This document shows positions 57,288 to 64,000 of a stretch of 64,000 bases of DNA, one piece after another. Source of the DNA: Nocardia vaccinii NBRC 15922 (GTDB lineage: Bacteria > Actinomycetota > Actinomycetes > Mycobacteriales > Mycobacteriaceae). A program made the position numbers and the translations under genes. Under the pieces are notes generated by a model. That model saw nothing but the letters and a program-made list of their open reading frames with translations. It did no database searches and was not told the origin of the DNA. Numbering within the stretch: the stretch's first letter is position 1; each line of letters opens with the position of its first letter. Where the stretch lies: assembly GCF_001613305.1 (NCBI RefSeq), contig NZ_BDCC01000039.1, positions 34,982-98,981 of the forward strand, written 5' to 3'.

Positions 57288-58361
57288 GTGAGCCAGAACG
57301 AGCGCGACGGGCACCGACCGAGAGTTGTGCTGGTCACCGGTGCCAGTCGATTCTTCGGCGGCAACGTGGTTGCCGCCCTAGCCGCCGACCCCTCTGTCGA
57401 GCGGATCATCGCGGTCGACGCCCGGCAACCCGGCAGGGAGTTGCTGCGTCGCATGGGCCGCGCCGAATTCGTCCGGGCCGATATTCGTAATCCGTTGATA
57501 CGCAAGATCGTCGACGGTAACGAGGTGGATACGGTCGTACATCCCGCGGTGCTGTCCCGGCCGCCGTCCAGTGGCGGGCGCGCGGCGATGAAGGATTTCA
57601 ACGTACTCGGCGCGATGCAACTGCTCGCGGTCTGCCAGAAATCCCCGAGCGTGCGCCGGGTGGTCGTGCGCTCCTCCTCGGCTGTCTACGGATGCAGCGC
57701 GAAGGATCCGGCGAAATTCACCGAGGAAATGAGTGCGCGAACCCCACCGAGTGGTTATTTCGCGCGCGACATGATCGAGATGGAAGGTTATGTGCGAGGG
57801 CTCGCGCGACGTCGCCCGGATATCGCCACGGCAATTCTGCGTTTTCCGCCGATCGTCGGAGCTCGGCTGGCCGACCGTGGCGTGCAGTATTTCCGGTCCC
57901 CGGTGACGCCGACGGTTCTCGGCCGCGATCCGCGGATGCAGGTGTTGCACGAACAGGATTCGATCGCCGCGCTGGCGCATGCGGCTCTGGCCGCGCCGGG
58001 CGGGACGTTCAACGTCGCCGGAGACGGTTCGTTGACGTTGTCCCAGGCGATCCGCCGAGCCGGGCGGATCGCGATGCCCATTCCGTTCGCACTGTTCCGC
58101 ACCGTGGGCCGCAGTTTCATGGGGCCGGTGATGCAGGAGTTCACGTCCGAGCAGATCGACTACTTCCATTTCGGGTGCGGTCTGGATACCACCCGAATGC
58201 GCGCCGAACTCGGGTTCGAGCCGCGCTGGACCACGATGCAGGCCTTCGACGATTTCGTCGGGGGCGCAGCGTTGCGGCCCGTCCTGGATCCGCGTTGGAT
58301 CGACGCCGCTGAAACGAGACTTCTCGGCCTTGTCGGGGCCGGAGAGGGAGCACACCGATGA
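57288..58361 (+). CDS. NAD-dependent epimerase/dehydratase family protein (Rv0501-like)
   Basis: A 357-residue extended SDR related to UDP-glucose 4-epimerase, with the cofactor motif VLVTGASRFFGGNVVAALA and IIAVDARQPGRELL. The usual catalytic Tyr-x-x-x-Lys reads YFARD (in SGYFARDMIEMEGYVRGLAR), so the Lys position is Asp; the Ser is in RSSSAVYGC. This makes standard epimerase chemistry doubtful. In the M. tuberculosis orthologue (annotated galE2) the role is not settled. The GTG at 57288 was chosen; the frame is open another 23 codons upstream. It overlaps the PlsC gene by ATGA, pointing to lipid-linked work. Confidence 0.82.
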   Translation: MSQNERDGHRPRVVLVTGASRFFGGNVVAALAADPSVERIIAVDARQPGRELLRRMGRAEFVRADIRNPLIRKIVDGNEVDTVVHPAVLSRPPSSGGRAAMKDFNVLGAMQLLAVCQKSPSVRRVVVRSSSAVYGCSAKDPAKFTEEMSARTPPSGYFARDMIEMEGYVRGLARRRPDIATAILRFPPIVGARLADRGVQYFRSPVTPTVLGRDPRMQVLHEQDSIAALAHAALAAPGGTFNVAGDGSLTLSQAIRRAGRIAMPIPFALFRTVGRSFMGPVMQEFTSEQIDYFHFGCGLDTTRMRAELGFEPRWTTMQAFDDFVGGAALRPVLDPRWIDAAETRLLGLVGAGEGAHR

Positions 58362-59374
58362 ACGACGTGGCCAAGGTCATTCAACTGCACGACATCGACT
58401 TCGAAGCCCGGCAACGCGCGGTGTCGCGGCGCTGGCCGGGGGAGAGTGCGGGCAATCCGGTGACTTCGCTCACCGAACGCCTGGCCGAGACCACTCCGCC
58501 GCCGCCGCGCTCCCTGGCTGATCTGGTGCGCGACACCGTCGCCGAGGGCATTCGCGGCACAGCCGATTTCGCCCGCCGCCGGCTCACCGGCGACTACCAG
58601 GTCGACGAGTTCGGCCTCGACGAGCACCTGCTGGAATCGGTGCTGTTGCCCGCGTTGCGGCCGTTGGCCGAACAGTGGTTCCGCGTGGAAGTCAACGGAA
58701 TCGAGCATCTGCCCGAATCCGGTGGCGCGCTGATCGTCGCCAATCACGCGGGCGTGCTGCCGCTGGACGGACTGATGTTGCAACTGGCCGTGCACGACCG
58801 CCAGCCCGCGCAGCGCGTGGTGCGCCTGCTGGCCGCCGATCTGGTCTTCGAGACGCCGGTCCTGGGCGGGTTGGCGCGCAAGGCCGGACACACCCTGGCC
58901 TGCCCGGCCGATGCCGAGCGGTTGTTGCGCGGCGGCGAGTTGGCCGGGGTATTTCCCGAGGGCTTCAAGGGAATCGGGAAATCCTACGGGGATCGGTACA
59001 AGTTGCAGCGGTTCGGGCGCGGAGGGTTCGTCTCCGCCGCGGTGCGCACCGGGGTGCCGATCATCCCGTGCTCGATCGTGGGTTCGGAGGAGATCTATCC
59101 GAAACTCGCCGACCTCAAGCCGCTGGCGCGATTGCTCGGCCTGCCGTATTTCCCTGTGACGCCGCTGTTTCCGCATCTGGGTCTGCTGGGAATGATGCCG
59201 CTGCCCGCCAAGTGGTACATCGAATTCGGCGAGCCCATCGGGACCGGGGGATACGATCCCGAGGCCGCCGATGACGCGATGACGATGTTCGATATCACGG
59301 ACCAGGTCCGGGAGACCATCCAGCAGACGCTGTACAAGCGTTTGGCCAAGCGCCGCAACGCTTTCAGCGGCTAG
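58358..59374 (+). CDS. PlsC-type 1-acylglycerol-3-phosphate-like acyltransferase (Rv0502-like)
   Basis: A 338-residue acyltransferase of the PlsC/LPLAT superfamily, which acylates lysophospholipids or related alcohols. The catalytic HxxxxD-type block is IVANHAGVLPLDGLMLQLAV, with a longer His-Asp spacing than classical NHxSxxD, and the substrate block is GVFPEGFKGIGKSYGDRYKL. The N-terminal 100 residues are helical and may contact the membrane. The start overlaps the upstream epimerase stop. The same two-gene arrangement is seen in M. tuberculosis (Rv0501-Rv0502), so the two probably serve one pathway in cell-envelope lipid synthesis. Confidence 0.85.
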   Translation: MNDVAKVIQLHDIDFEARQRAVSRRWPGESAGNPVTSLTERLAETTPPPPRSLADLVRDTVAEGIRGTADFARRRLTGDYQVDEFGLDEHLLESVLLPALRPLAEQWFRVEVNGIEHLPESGGALIVANHAGVLPLDGLMLQLAVHDRQPAQRVVRLLAADLVFETPVLGGLARKAGHTLACPADAERLLRGGELAGVFPEGFKGIGKSYGDRYKLQRFGRGGFVSAAVRTGVPIIPCSIVGSEEIYPKLADLKPLARLLGLPYFPVTPLFPHLGLLGMMPLPAKWYIEFGEPIGTGGYDPEAADDAMTMFDITDQVRETIQQTLYKRLAKRRNAFSG

Positions 59375-59453
59375 GGGCCATCCCGAAGGGGGCGGCGATT
59401 CCTCCGAAGCGGCCGGACCCGACCGCCCCTCGGACACGACACCCACATCCGAC

Positions 59454-59580
59454 GTGCCCAGCGGCGGAGCGTCTCTGTTCCCCACTCGAAACCAGCCAGT
59501 TCGTATCGCGCCCAGCGGCGGAGCGTTTCTGTTCTGTATTCGAGACCAGCCGCCTCGTATCGTGCCCAGCGGCTAAGCGT
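59454..59580. repeat. 54-bp tandem repeat, two full copies and part of a third
   Basis: Units start at 59454, 59508 and 59562 with an exact 54-base period. The conserved core is GCCCAGCGGCGGAGCG followed by CTCTGTTC or a close variant, then CGAAACCAGCC or CGAGACCAGCC and TCGTATC. It opens the 390-base gap between the convergent PlsC and SerB1 genes. The third unit runs into the segment shared with 22.4 kb. Confidence 0.8.
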
Positions 59581-59637
59581 CTCCGTCCCGCTGGAAGTCG
59601 CCCGCGAAGCGAAAGGCTCAGCAACACCAACACCAAA

Positions 59638-59732
59638 GGTTTTCGGCGCGGGCTCGTCGTTCAGCCCTCGAAGCGCATGGCCGAAGGCCGAGTCTCGAGG
59701 GCTGAACGACGAGCCTTACAGCGCCGAAAACC
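59638..59732. repeat. 95-bp near-perfect inverted repeat (long hairpin)
   Basis: GGTTTTCGGCGC (59638-59649) pairs with GCGCCGAAAACC (59721-59732). The inner arm GCTCGTCGTTCAGCCCTCGA pairs perfectly with its complement on the right, with only small bulges between and a central GCATGGCCGAAGGCC loop region. The right side is followed by the CGAAGCGGAGGCCAAAAA motif (59741-59757) that recurs elsewhere. It lies between convergent genes and could act as a bidirectional terminator or a mobile hairpin element. Confidence 0.85.
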
Positions 59733-59764
59733 CCGCCGAGCGAAGCGGAGGCCAAAAACCCAGC

Positions 59765-60802
59765 CTAGGACGCAGCTCGTTTGCGGGTGAGGACTGCTGC
59801 TGCGGCGCCGCCGGCCGCGCCGAGGGCCAGCGCGGTGGGCACGCCGATCTTGGCCGCCTTGCGGCCGGTGCGGAAATCGCGGATCTCCCAGCCTCGGTTC
59901 TTGGCCACCTCGCGCAGGTCCGAGTCGGGGTTGATGGCGACGGCGGTACCGGTGAGCGAGAGCATCGGGATGTCGTTGTGGCTGTCGGAATACGCGGTGC
60001 AGCGCTTGAGATTCAGGCCCTCGCGGATGGCGAGGGTTCGCACCGCGTGCGCCTTGCCGAGACCGTGCAGGATATCGCCGACGAGGCGGCCGGTGAACAC
60101 CCCGTCCTCGCTCTCCGCGACCGTGCCCAGGGCTCCGGTGAGGCCCAGTCGCTTGGCGATGACCTGGGCCAGTTCGACCGGAGTGGCGGTGACCAGCCAG
60201 ACCTGCTGACCGGCGTCCAGGTGCATCTGCGCCAGCGTGCGGGTTCCTGGCCAGATCTTGTCCGCGATGATCTCGTCGTAGATCTCCTCGCCCAGTTCGG
60301 CCAGTTCGGCGGTGGAGCGGCCCGCGATGAAGGCCAGGGCCTTCTCCTTACCGCTGGCCATATCGCCCTGGCTCTCCCTGCCGGTGACCCGGAATTTGAC
60401 CTGCTTCCAGGCCATATCGGCCAGATCCGAGGTCTTGAAATATTTGCGCGCGGCCAGACCGCGGGCGAAATGCACGATCGACGCGCCCTGCACCATCGTG
60501 TTGTCCACGTCGAAGAATGCCGCCGCGGTCAGGTCGCGGGGCGGGCGAGCGTGTTCGGGAGGCTGCGAATCATATTCCGCCGCAACCGATTCCGCCAGTT
60601 CCGCATCATGCAGGGCGAGCGCCGCGTCGGCACTGGCCTCACCGGCGACATTGGCGCGCAGTTCCTCCTCGCTCGGCCCGAACGGGCTGCGAGTGATGCG
60701 AGTGAGCTGATCGGACAGACCTTGCCCCCACCGTGCCGGGAATTCACCGAATCTGCCCGCGATGAAACCTGTCCTCGCATCTTTGGATCGTTCCGGCACC
60801 AC
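59765..60802 (-). CDS. serB1: HAD-IB phosphatase, SerB1-like
   Basis: A 345-residue HAD-superfamily IB hydrolase, annotated phosphoserine phosphatase-like in mycobacteria (Rv0505c). The catalytic loop is AAAFFDVDNTMVQGASIVHF (nucleophile Asp in DVDNT). Motif II is WLVTATPVELAQVIA, the Lys is near GLGKAHAV, and motif III is CTAYSDSHNDIPMLSLTG. The C-terminus is hydrophobic with a basic end (ALALGAAGGAAAAVLTRKRA) and may anchor the protein. The first 90 residues are an extension not needed for the fold. The start is GTG at 60802 or 60799, after GGAGG. True substrate is uncertain; lysophosphatidic or phosphoserine substrates are both possible. Confidence 0.82.
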   Translation of the reverse strand: MVPERSKDARTGFIAGRFGEFPARWGQGLSDQLTRITRSPFGPSEEELRANVAGEASADAALALHDAELAESVAAEYDSQPPEHARPPRDLTAAAFFDVDNTMVQGASIVHFARGLAARKYFKTSDLADMAWKQVKFRVTGRESQGDMASGKEKALAFIAGRSTAELAELGEEIYDEIIADKIWPGTRTLAQMHLDAGQQVWLVTATPVELAQVIAKRLGLTGALGTVAESEDGVFTGRLVGDILHGLGKAHAVRTLAIREGLNLKRCTAYSDSHNDIPMLSLTGTAVAINPDSDLREVAKNRGWEIRDFRTGRKAAKIGVPTALALGAAGGAAAAVLTRKRAAS

Positions 60803-60893
60803 TAACCTCCGCCCGTCGCGCGAACACCCCAACATTAACCGAGTGGGGTGACCTGTTGCCGTACGAACGACGAGGCGCTGCCCACACCGGAGC

Positions 60894-61151
60894 TCAGCGG
60901 TTCAGATCGGCCCGCAACCGCAATTCGTCGACGTCGAAATAGCTGTGTTCCTTGCCGTCGAGCAGTACCACCGGCAACCGGTCGCCGTATTCGGCCCGCA
61001 GCCCCGCATCGGTCGCCGCGGCCTGGTCCACGTCGACCGTCCCGGGCTCGATCCCGAAATCCGCGCAAATCGAACGCAGTTGCTCCCATGCGACGGTGCA
61101 CAACCCGCAACCCGCCCGGGTCAGCAACGTCACCGCATGTCGATCACTCAT
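60894..61151 (-). CDS. Glutaredoxin-like protein (Rv0508-like)
   Basis: An 85-residue thioredoxin-fold protein with the redox motif CGLC (RAGCGLCTVAWEQL) and the conserved cis-Pro region (RLPVVLLDGKEHSYFDVDEL). It belongs to the DUF836/glutaredoxin-like family typical of actinobacteria. With mycothiol as the cellular thiol it may be reduced by mycothiol or by thioredoxin reductase. The ATG at 61151 begins at the domain; it is about 90 bases upstream of serB1 and on the same strand, so co-transcription is possible. In M. tuberculosis the same gene (Rv0508) precedes hemA. Confidence 0.85.
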   Translation of the reverse strand: MSDRHAVTLLTRAGCGLCTVAWEQLRSICADFGIEPGTVDVDQAAATDAGLRAEYGDRLPVVLLDGKEHSYFDVDELRLRADLNR

Positions 61152-61675
61152 ACGCCCATTAAAGCTGTCAGGATGCCTGTGTGTTCCCCCACATCTGTAC
61201 GTCGACGCCGAGAATGGATTGATCACCCGAAAATCCGGGATCACCAGCCACGTTCACCTCGACCAACGCCCACCTCCGAAGGCCGCGGCCCGGGGTGCTC
61301 ACACAGGAATGCGGGACCAACGCAGGTCACCCGGTTCCGTTCACTCTCGATGACATCAACACCGAGGTCGGGGCCCGGGTCGATTCCGGACGGACGGAGC
61401 GGGGAGTGAAGCGGCGAGGCGCATGAGGGAAGAATGGCTCCTCGGGGAGTCCCGACCTCTCCGAAGCGGAGCGTAGGCCGAAAATGCAGTGACTGAATTC
61501 ACCGACTTTGTGCAGGGCTTCACAAGCGGTTACGGTGGTGGCACGTAAGCCGCGCGCTTCCGGCAGCGGAAGCAGCCGACAACCCCCGATGGACGCCAGA
61601 CGGCGCTGGCCGCAGGCGTCGGCGGCGGAGAAACACCGGATACCTGACCCCCGGCCGGACGAGGAGCCGAACGAC
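61152..61675. other. Intergenic region upstream of rex
   Basis: A gap of 524 bases, divergent between the glutaredoxin-like gene and rex. No gene was found. It contains a diverged copy of the GAAGCGGAGGCC repeat (CCGAAGCGGAGCGTAGGCCG at about 61461-61480) and the candidate Rex operator at 61508-61525. The rex frame is open back to 61508, but codons before the GTG at 61676 look non-coding. Confidence 0.5.
61508..61525 (+). promoter_or_regulatory. Candidate Rex operator (ROP box)
   Basis: TTGTGCAGGGCTTCACAA has outer arms TTGTG and CACAA and fits the Rex consensus of the form TTGTGAAnnnnTTCACAA, with one mismatch in the left half. It lies 151 bases upstream of the rex start codon. Autoregulation of rex-hemA by Rex is known in Streptomyces. 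Confidence 0.65.
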
Positions 61676-62569
61676 GTGACAGAGCAGCATGAGACGCCCG
61701 AAGGCGTCTCCGGCAGGGCTCTGCGGTCGAACGCACCGTACAAGGACATTCCGCAGGCTACGGTCACGCGGTTGGCGACCTATCTCCGGGTCCTCGCCGT
61801 CCTGGCCGACGAGGGCGTGCTCATCGTATCGAGTGAGGAACTGGCTGTCGCGGCGGGTGTCGGTTCGGCGAAGCTGCGCAAGGATCTTTCCTTCCTCGGT
61901 CCCAACGGCGTGCGCGGCGTCGGCTACGACGTGGCCAAGTTGCATGCCCGCATCGAGGATGTGCTCGGACTGTCCGAAGGACATCGGGTGATCCTGGTCG
62001 GAGCCGGAAATCTGGGTCGCGCGCTGGCCGGATACGGCGGCTTCCGGCGCCGCGGATTCGCCATGGTCGGCATCTTCGACCGGGATCCGCAGGTCATCGG
62101 CGCGATGATCAGCGGCCTGCCGGTGCGCGACGTCGCCGAACTGCACGACGCCGTCGCCGAACTCGAGCCGACCATCGCGGTCATCACCGTCCCGGACCCG
62201 GCCGCGCAGGCTGTCTGCGATCGGCTGGTGGCCGCCGGGATGCAGTGCGTTCTGAGTTTCTCCCCGATCGCGCTGGACGCGCCGCCGTCGGTGGAGGTGC
62301 GCCGGGTCGATCTGGCCGTGGAGATGCAGATGCTGTCGTTCGAGCGCGCGCGCAGCGCCGAGGCGGCGGCCGAGGACGACCGAGGGATCGCGCATCGTCC
62401 GGCGTCCGCAGCGTTACACACATCAGCGTCCGCGATCCGCTCAGCGGGGGTCGTGGTTTCGGCAATGGAGCCAACCAGCCGCGGCGGGTCCGGGGGAGGC
62501 AGTCTGCGTAACCACGCGGGGGCCTCGGACACACCGCATATGAGTAACGGATCGGTGGTCGCGCAATGA
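61676..62569 (+). CDS. rex: Redox-sensing transcriptional repressor Rex
   Basis: A repressor of about 297 residues that senses the NADH/NAD+ ratio. The N-terminal winged helix (residues 25-95) has PQATVTRLATYLRVLAVLAD and SSEELAVAAGVGSAKLRKDL, SFLGPNGVRGVGYDV. The Rossmann domain has VILVGAGNLGRALAGYGGF and GIFDRDPQVIGAMISGLPV, and the domain-swap helix follows. The core ends near residue 225; the last 70 residues are Ser/Gly/Ala-rich and disordered, longer than in most Rex proteins. I chose the GTG at 61676 because GAGGAG lies 9 bases upstream. It overlaps hemA by ATGA, so NADH status would directly set haem synthesis. Confidence 0.93.
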   Translation: MTEQHETPEGVSGRALRSNAPYKDIPQATVTRLATYLRVLAVLADEGVLIVSSEELAVAAGVGSAKLRKDLSFLGPNGVRGVGYDVAKLHARIEDVLGLSEGHRVILVGAGNLGRALAGYGGFRRRGFAMVGIFDRDPQVIGAMISGLPVRDVAELHDAVAELEPTIAVITVPDPAAQAVCDRLVAAGMQCVLSFSPIALDAPPSVEVRRVDLAVEMQMLSFERARSAEAAAEDDRGIAHRPASAALHTSASAIRSAGVVVSAMEPTSRGGSGGGSLRNHAGASDTPHMSNGSVVAQ

Positions 62570-63930
62570 GCATCCTTCTAGTCGGAATTTCGCATCGCAG
62601 CGCTCCGGTCGCGGTGCTGGAGAAGGTTGCCGTCACCGAAGACGATCGGCCCAAGCTGATCGACCGCATACTGAAGTCCCAGCACGTCTCGGAGGCGATG
62701 ATCGTCTCCACCTGCAACCGCGTCGAGGTCTACGCGGTGGTCGACGCCTTCCACGGCGGTCTGGCCGAGATCGGCGATCTGCTGGCCACGCACGCGGATC
62801 TGCCGCTGCCGGAACTGACCAGACACGCCTACGTGCGCTACAGCGAGGCCGCGGCGGAACATCTGTTCGCGGTGGCCAGCGGCCTGGATTCGATGGTGGT
62901 CGGCGAGCAGCAGGTGCTCAGCCAGATTCGCGCCGCCTATGCGGCCTCGGACGCGCAGCAGGCCGCCGGGCGCACCCTGCACGAGTTGGCGCAGAACGCG
63001 CTGCGCGTGGGTAAGCGGGTGCATTCGGAGACCGGGATCGACCGCGCGGGCGCGTCTGTGGTGTCGGTGGCGTTGGACCGGGCGCGGGCCGAACTCGGTG
63101 ATCTGGCCGGACGAACGGGCGTCGTGGTCGGTGCGGGCGCGATGGGCGGACTGTCGGTGGCGCATCTGGCGCGCGCCGGGATCGGCCGCATCATCGTGGT
63201 GAACCGGACCCTCGAACGCGCGCAGCGGCTGGCGCACACCGCCGAGAGCATGCACGGCGTCGAGGCGACCGCGCAGGATCTGACCGATCTGGTCGGCGCA
63301 CTGGCCGCCGCCGATATCGTCATCACCAGTACGGGCGCGGTCGGTGCGGTGGTGACGCTGGCCGACGCGCATCGGGCGCTGAATTCGGCCTCGGCCGGAC
63401 GTCGGATGGTCGTCTGCGATCTGGGATTGCCGCGGGACGTGGACCCCGCCGTCGCCGGGCTGCCCGACGTCACGGTGATCGATATGGAGACGTTGCAGCG
63501 TGATCCGGCGGCCGGCGCGGCCGCCGACGACACCTCCGCCGCGCGTGCCATCGTCGCCGAGGAACTCTCCAAATACCTTGCGAGCCAACGCGTTGCGGAG
63601 GTCACCCCGACGGTGGCCGCGCTGCGGCAGCGCGCGGCCGACGTGGTCGAGGCCGAGCTGATGCGACTCGAGTCGCGGCTGCCGGGTCTGGCCGATCCCG
63701 AGCGGGCCGAGGTCGCGCGCACGGTGCGCCGCGTGGTCGACAAGCTGCTGCACGCGCCGACGGTGCGGGTCAAGCAGCTGGCATCCGCACCCGGCGGCGG
63801 CACCTACGCCGAGGCTCTGCGCGAACTGTTCGAACTCAAACCCGGTGCGGCACAAGCTGTTGCGGTGCCGATGGAAATCGCCACCCTCGGCGACGACCGC
63901 ACTACAGGTAATGAAGGGGCGTCGGCATGA
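62566..63930 (+). CDS. hemA: Glutamyl-tRNA reductase
   Basis: A 454-residue enzyme that reduces glutamyl-tRNA to glutamate-1-semialdehyde, the first step of C5-pathway tetrapyrrole synthesis. The N-terminal catalytic domain begins SILLVGISHRSAPVAVLEKV and has the nucleophile Cys50 in STCNRVEVYAV. LDSMVVGEQQVLSQIRAAYA, the NADPH domain (VVVGAGAMGGLSVAHL) and the dimerisation helix (RRVVDKLLHAPTVRVKQLAS) follow in order. It is translationally coupled to rex. The gene ends with an ATGA that may start the next gene. Confidence 0.95.
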   Translation: MSILLVGISHRSAPVAVLEKVAVTEDDRPKLIDRILKSQHVSEAMIVSTCNRVEVYAVVDAFHGGLAEIGDLLATHADLPLPELTRHAYVRYSEAAAEHLFAVASGLDSMVVGEQQVLSQIRAAYAASDAQQAAGRTLHELAQNALRVGKRVHSETGIDRAGASVVSVALDRARAELGDLAGRTGVVVGAGAMGGLSVAHLARAGIGRIIVVNRTLERAQRLAHTAESMHGVEATAQDLTDLVGALAAADIVITSTGAVGAVVTLADAHRALNSASAGRRMVVCDLGLPRDVDPAVAGLPDVTVIDMETLQRDPAAGAAADDTSAARAIVAEELSKYLASQRVAEVTPTVAALRQRAADVVEAELMRLESRLPGLADPERAEVARTVRRVVDKLLHAPTVRVKQLASAPGGGTYAEALRELFELKPGAAQAVAVPMEIATLGDDRTTGNEGASA

Positions 63931-64000
63931 ACGGTCGGGCGCGGAGGCGGCAGCGGAGTGTAACCGCGGAGCGCCTCGTTCATGCCGGAAATGGATACGG
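63927..64000 (+). CDS. Possible start of the next gene (hemC position), cut by window end
   Basis: An ATG at 63927 overlaps the hemA stop and stays open to the end of the window (MNGRARRRQRSVTAERLVHA...). In this gene order hemC follows, but the first 24 residues are Arg-rich and lack the usual hemC opening (RIGTRGSxLA), which could still come later. The stretch also forms part of an inverted repeat, so it may be non-coding. Confidence 0.25.
   Translation, partial: MNGRARRRQRSVTAERLVHAGNGY

Overview
The window is high-GC actinobacterial DNA, most likely from Nocardia or a close relative in the Corynebacteriales. Three things point there: mycothiol synthesis (mshA), mycobacterial-type families (HbhA, EspG, SenX3/RegX3, LprQ-type L,D-transpeptidase, small ribosomal protein bS22), and a gene order that follows the Mycobacterium tuberculosis block from fadB2 (Rv0468) to hemA (Rv0509). 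That comparison is from memory of the M. tuberculosis map; no alignment was run.

Layout. At 0-16 kb the window opens inside fadB2 and then holds a lineage-specific stretch: a full-length MetE-like protein that has lost its zinc ligands, a lone small antitoxin, a secreted lipase, an alcohol dehydrogenase, a ZIP transporter, a PDZ serine protease, the VKOR/DsbA disulfide pair, PPK2, an EspG-like protein, a methyltransferase, an enoyl-reductase-like protein and an ABC1 kinase preceded by 115-bp tandem repeats. At 16-31 kb the conserved order resumes: TetR, DUF445, XRE regulator with hbhA, DUF2516, then two paralogous alpha/beta hydrolases, purU, deoC, DUF2993, methyltransferase, two DUF2505 proteins, murB and lprQ. 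At 31.3-34.9 kb the block is interrupted by an accessory insert: remnants of two different insertion sequences, a cytochrome P450 without the ExxR motif, and a WS/DGAT-type acyltransferase. At 35-64 kb the order resumes: SDR, mshA, YbjN protein, gpmA, senX3-regX3, a surface-modification trio (acyltransferase, SGNH hydrolase, lipoprotein), ppx1 and its membrane neighbour, TIM-barrel protein, thioesterase-like protein, proC, HTH protein, bS22, epimerase, PlsC, serB1, glutaredoxin, rex and hemA.

How the genes work together. Many neighbours are joined by 4-bp ATGA or GTGA overlaps (XRE/hbhA, mshA/ybjN, senX3/regX3, ppx1/Rv0497-like, epimerase/PlsC, rex/hemA, dsbA/vkor, SGNH/acyltransferase), so each pair is probably translationally coupled. 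Rex with its candidate operator would tie haem synthesis to redox state. MurB and LprQ act on the wall, MshA on the thiol buffer, VKOR/DsbA on exported disulfides, and SenX3/RegX3 on phosphate signalling.

Non-coding sequence is rich in repeats: a 115-bp tandem array, a composite element found between two convergent gene pairs, a 95-bp hairpin, a 54-bp tandem repeat, and several palindromes that look like operators or terminators. No tRNA, rRNA, CRISPR array or intact mobile element was seen. The observations most worth following are the zinc-less MetE, the P450/acyltransferase insert, and the repeat families.
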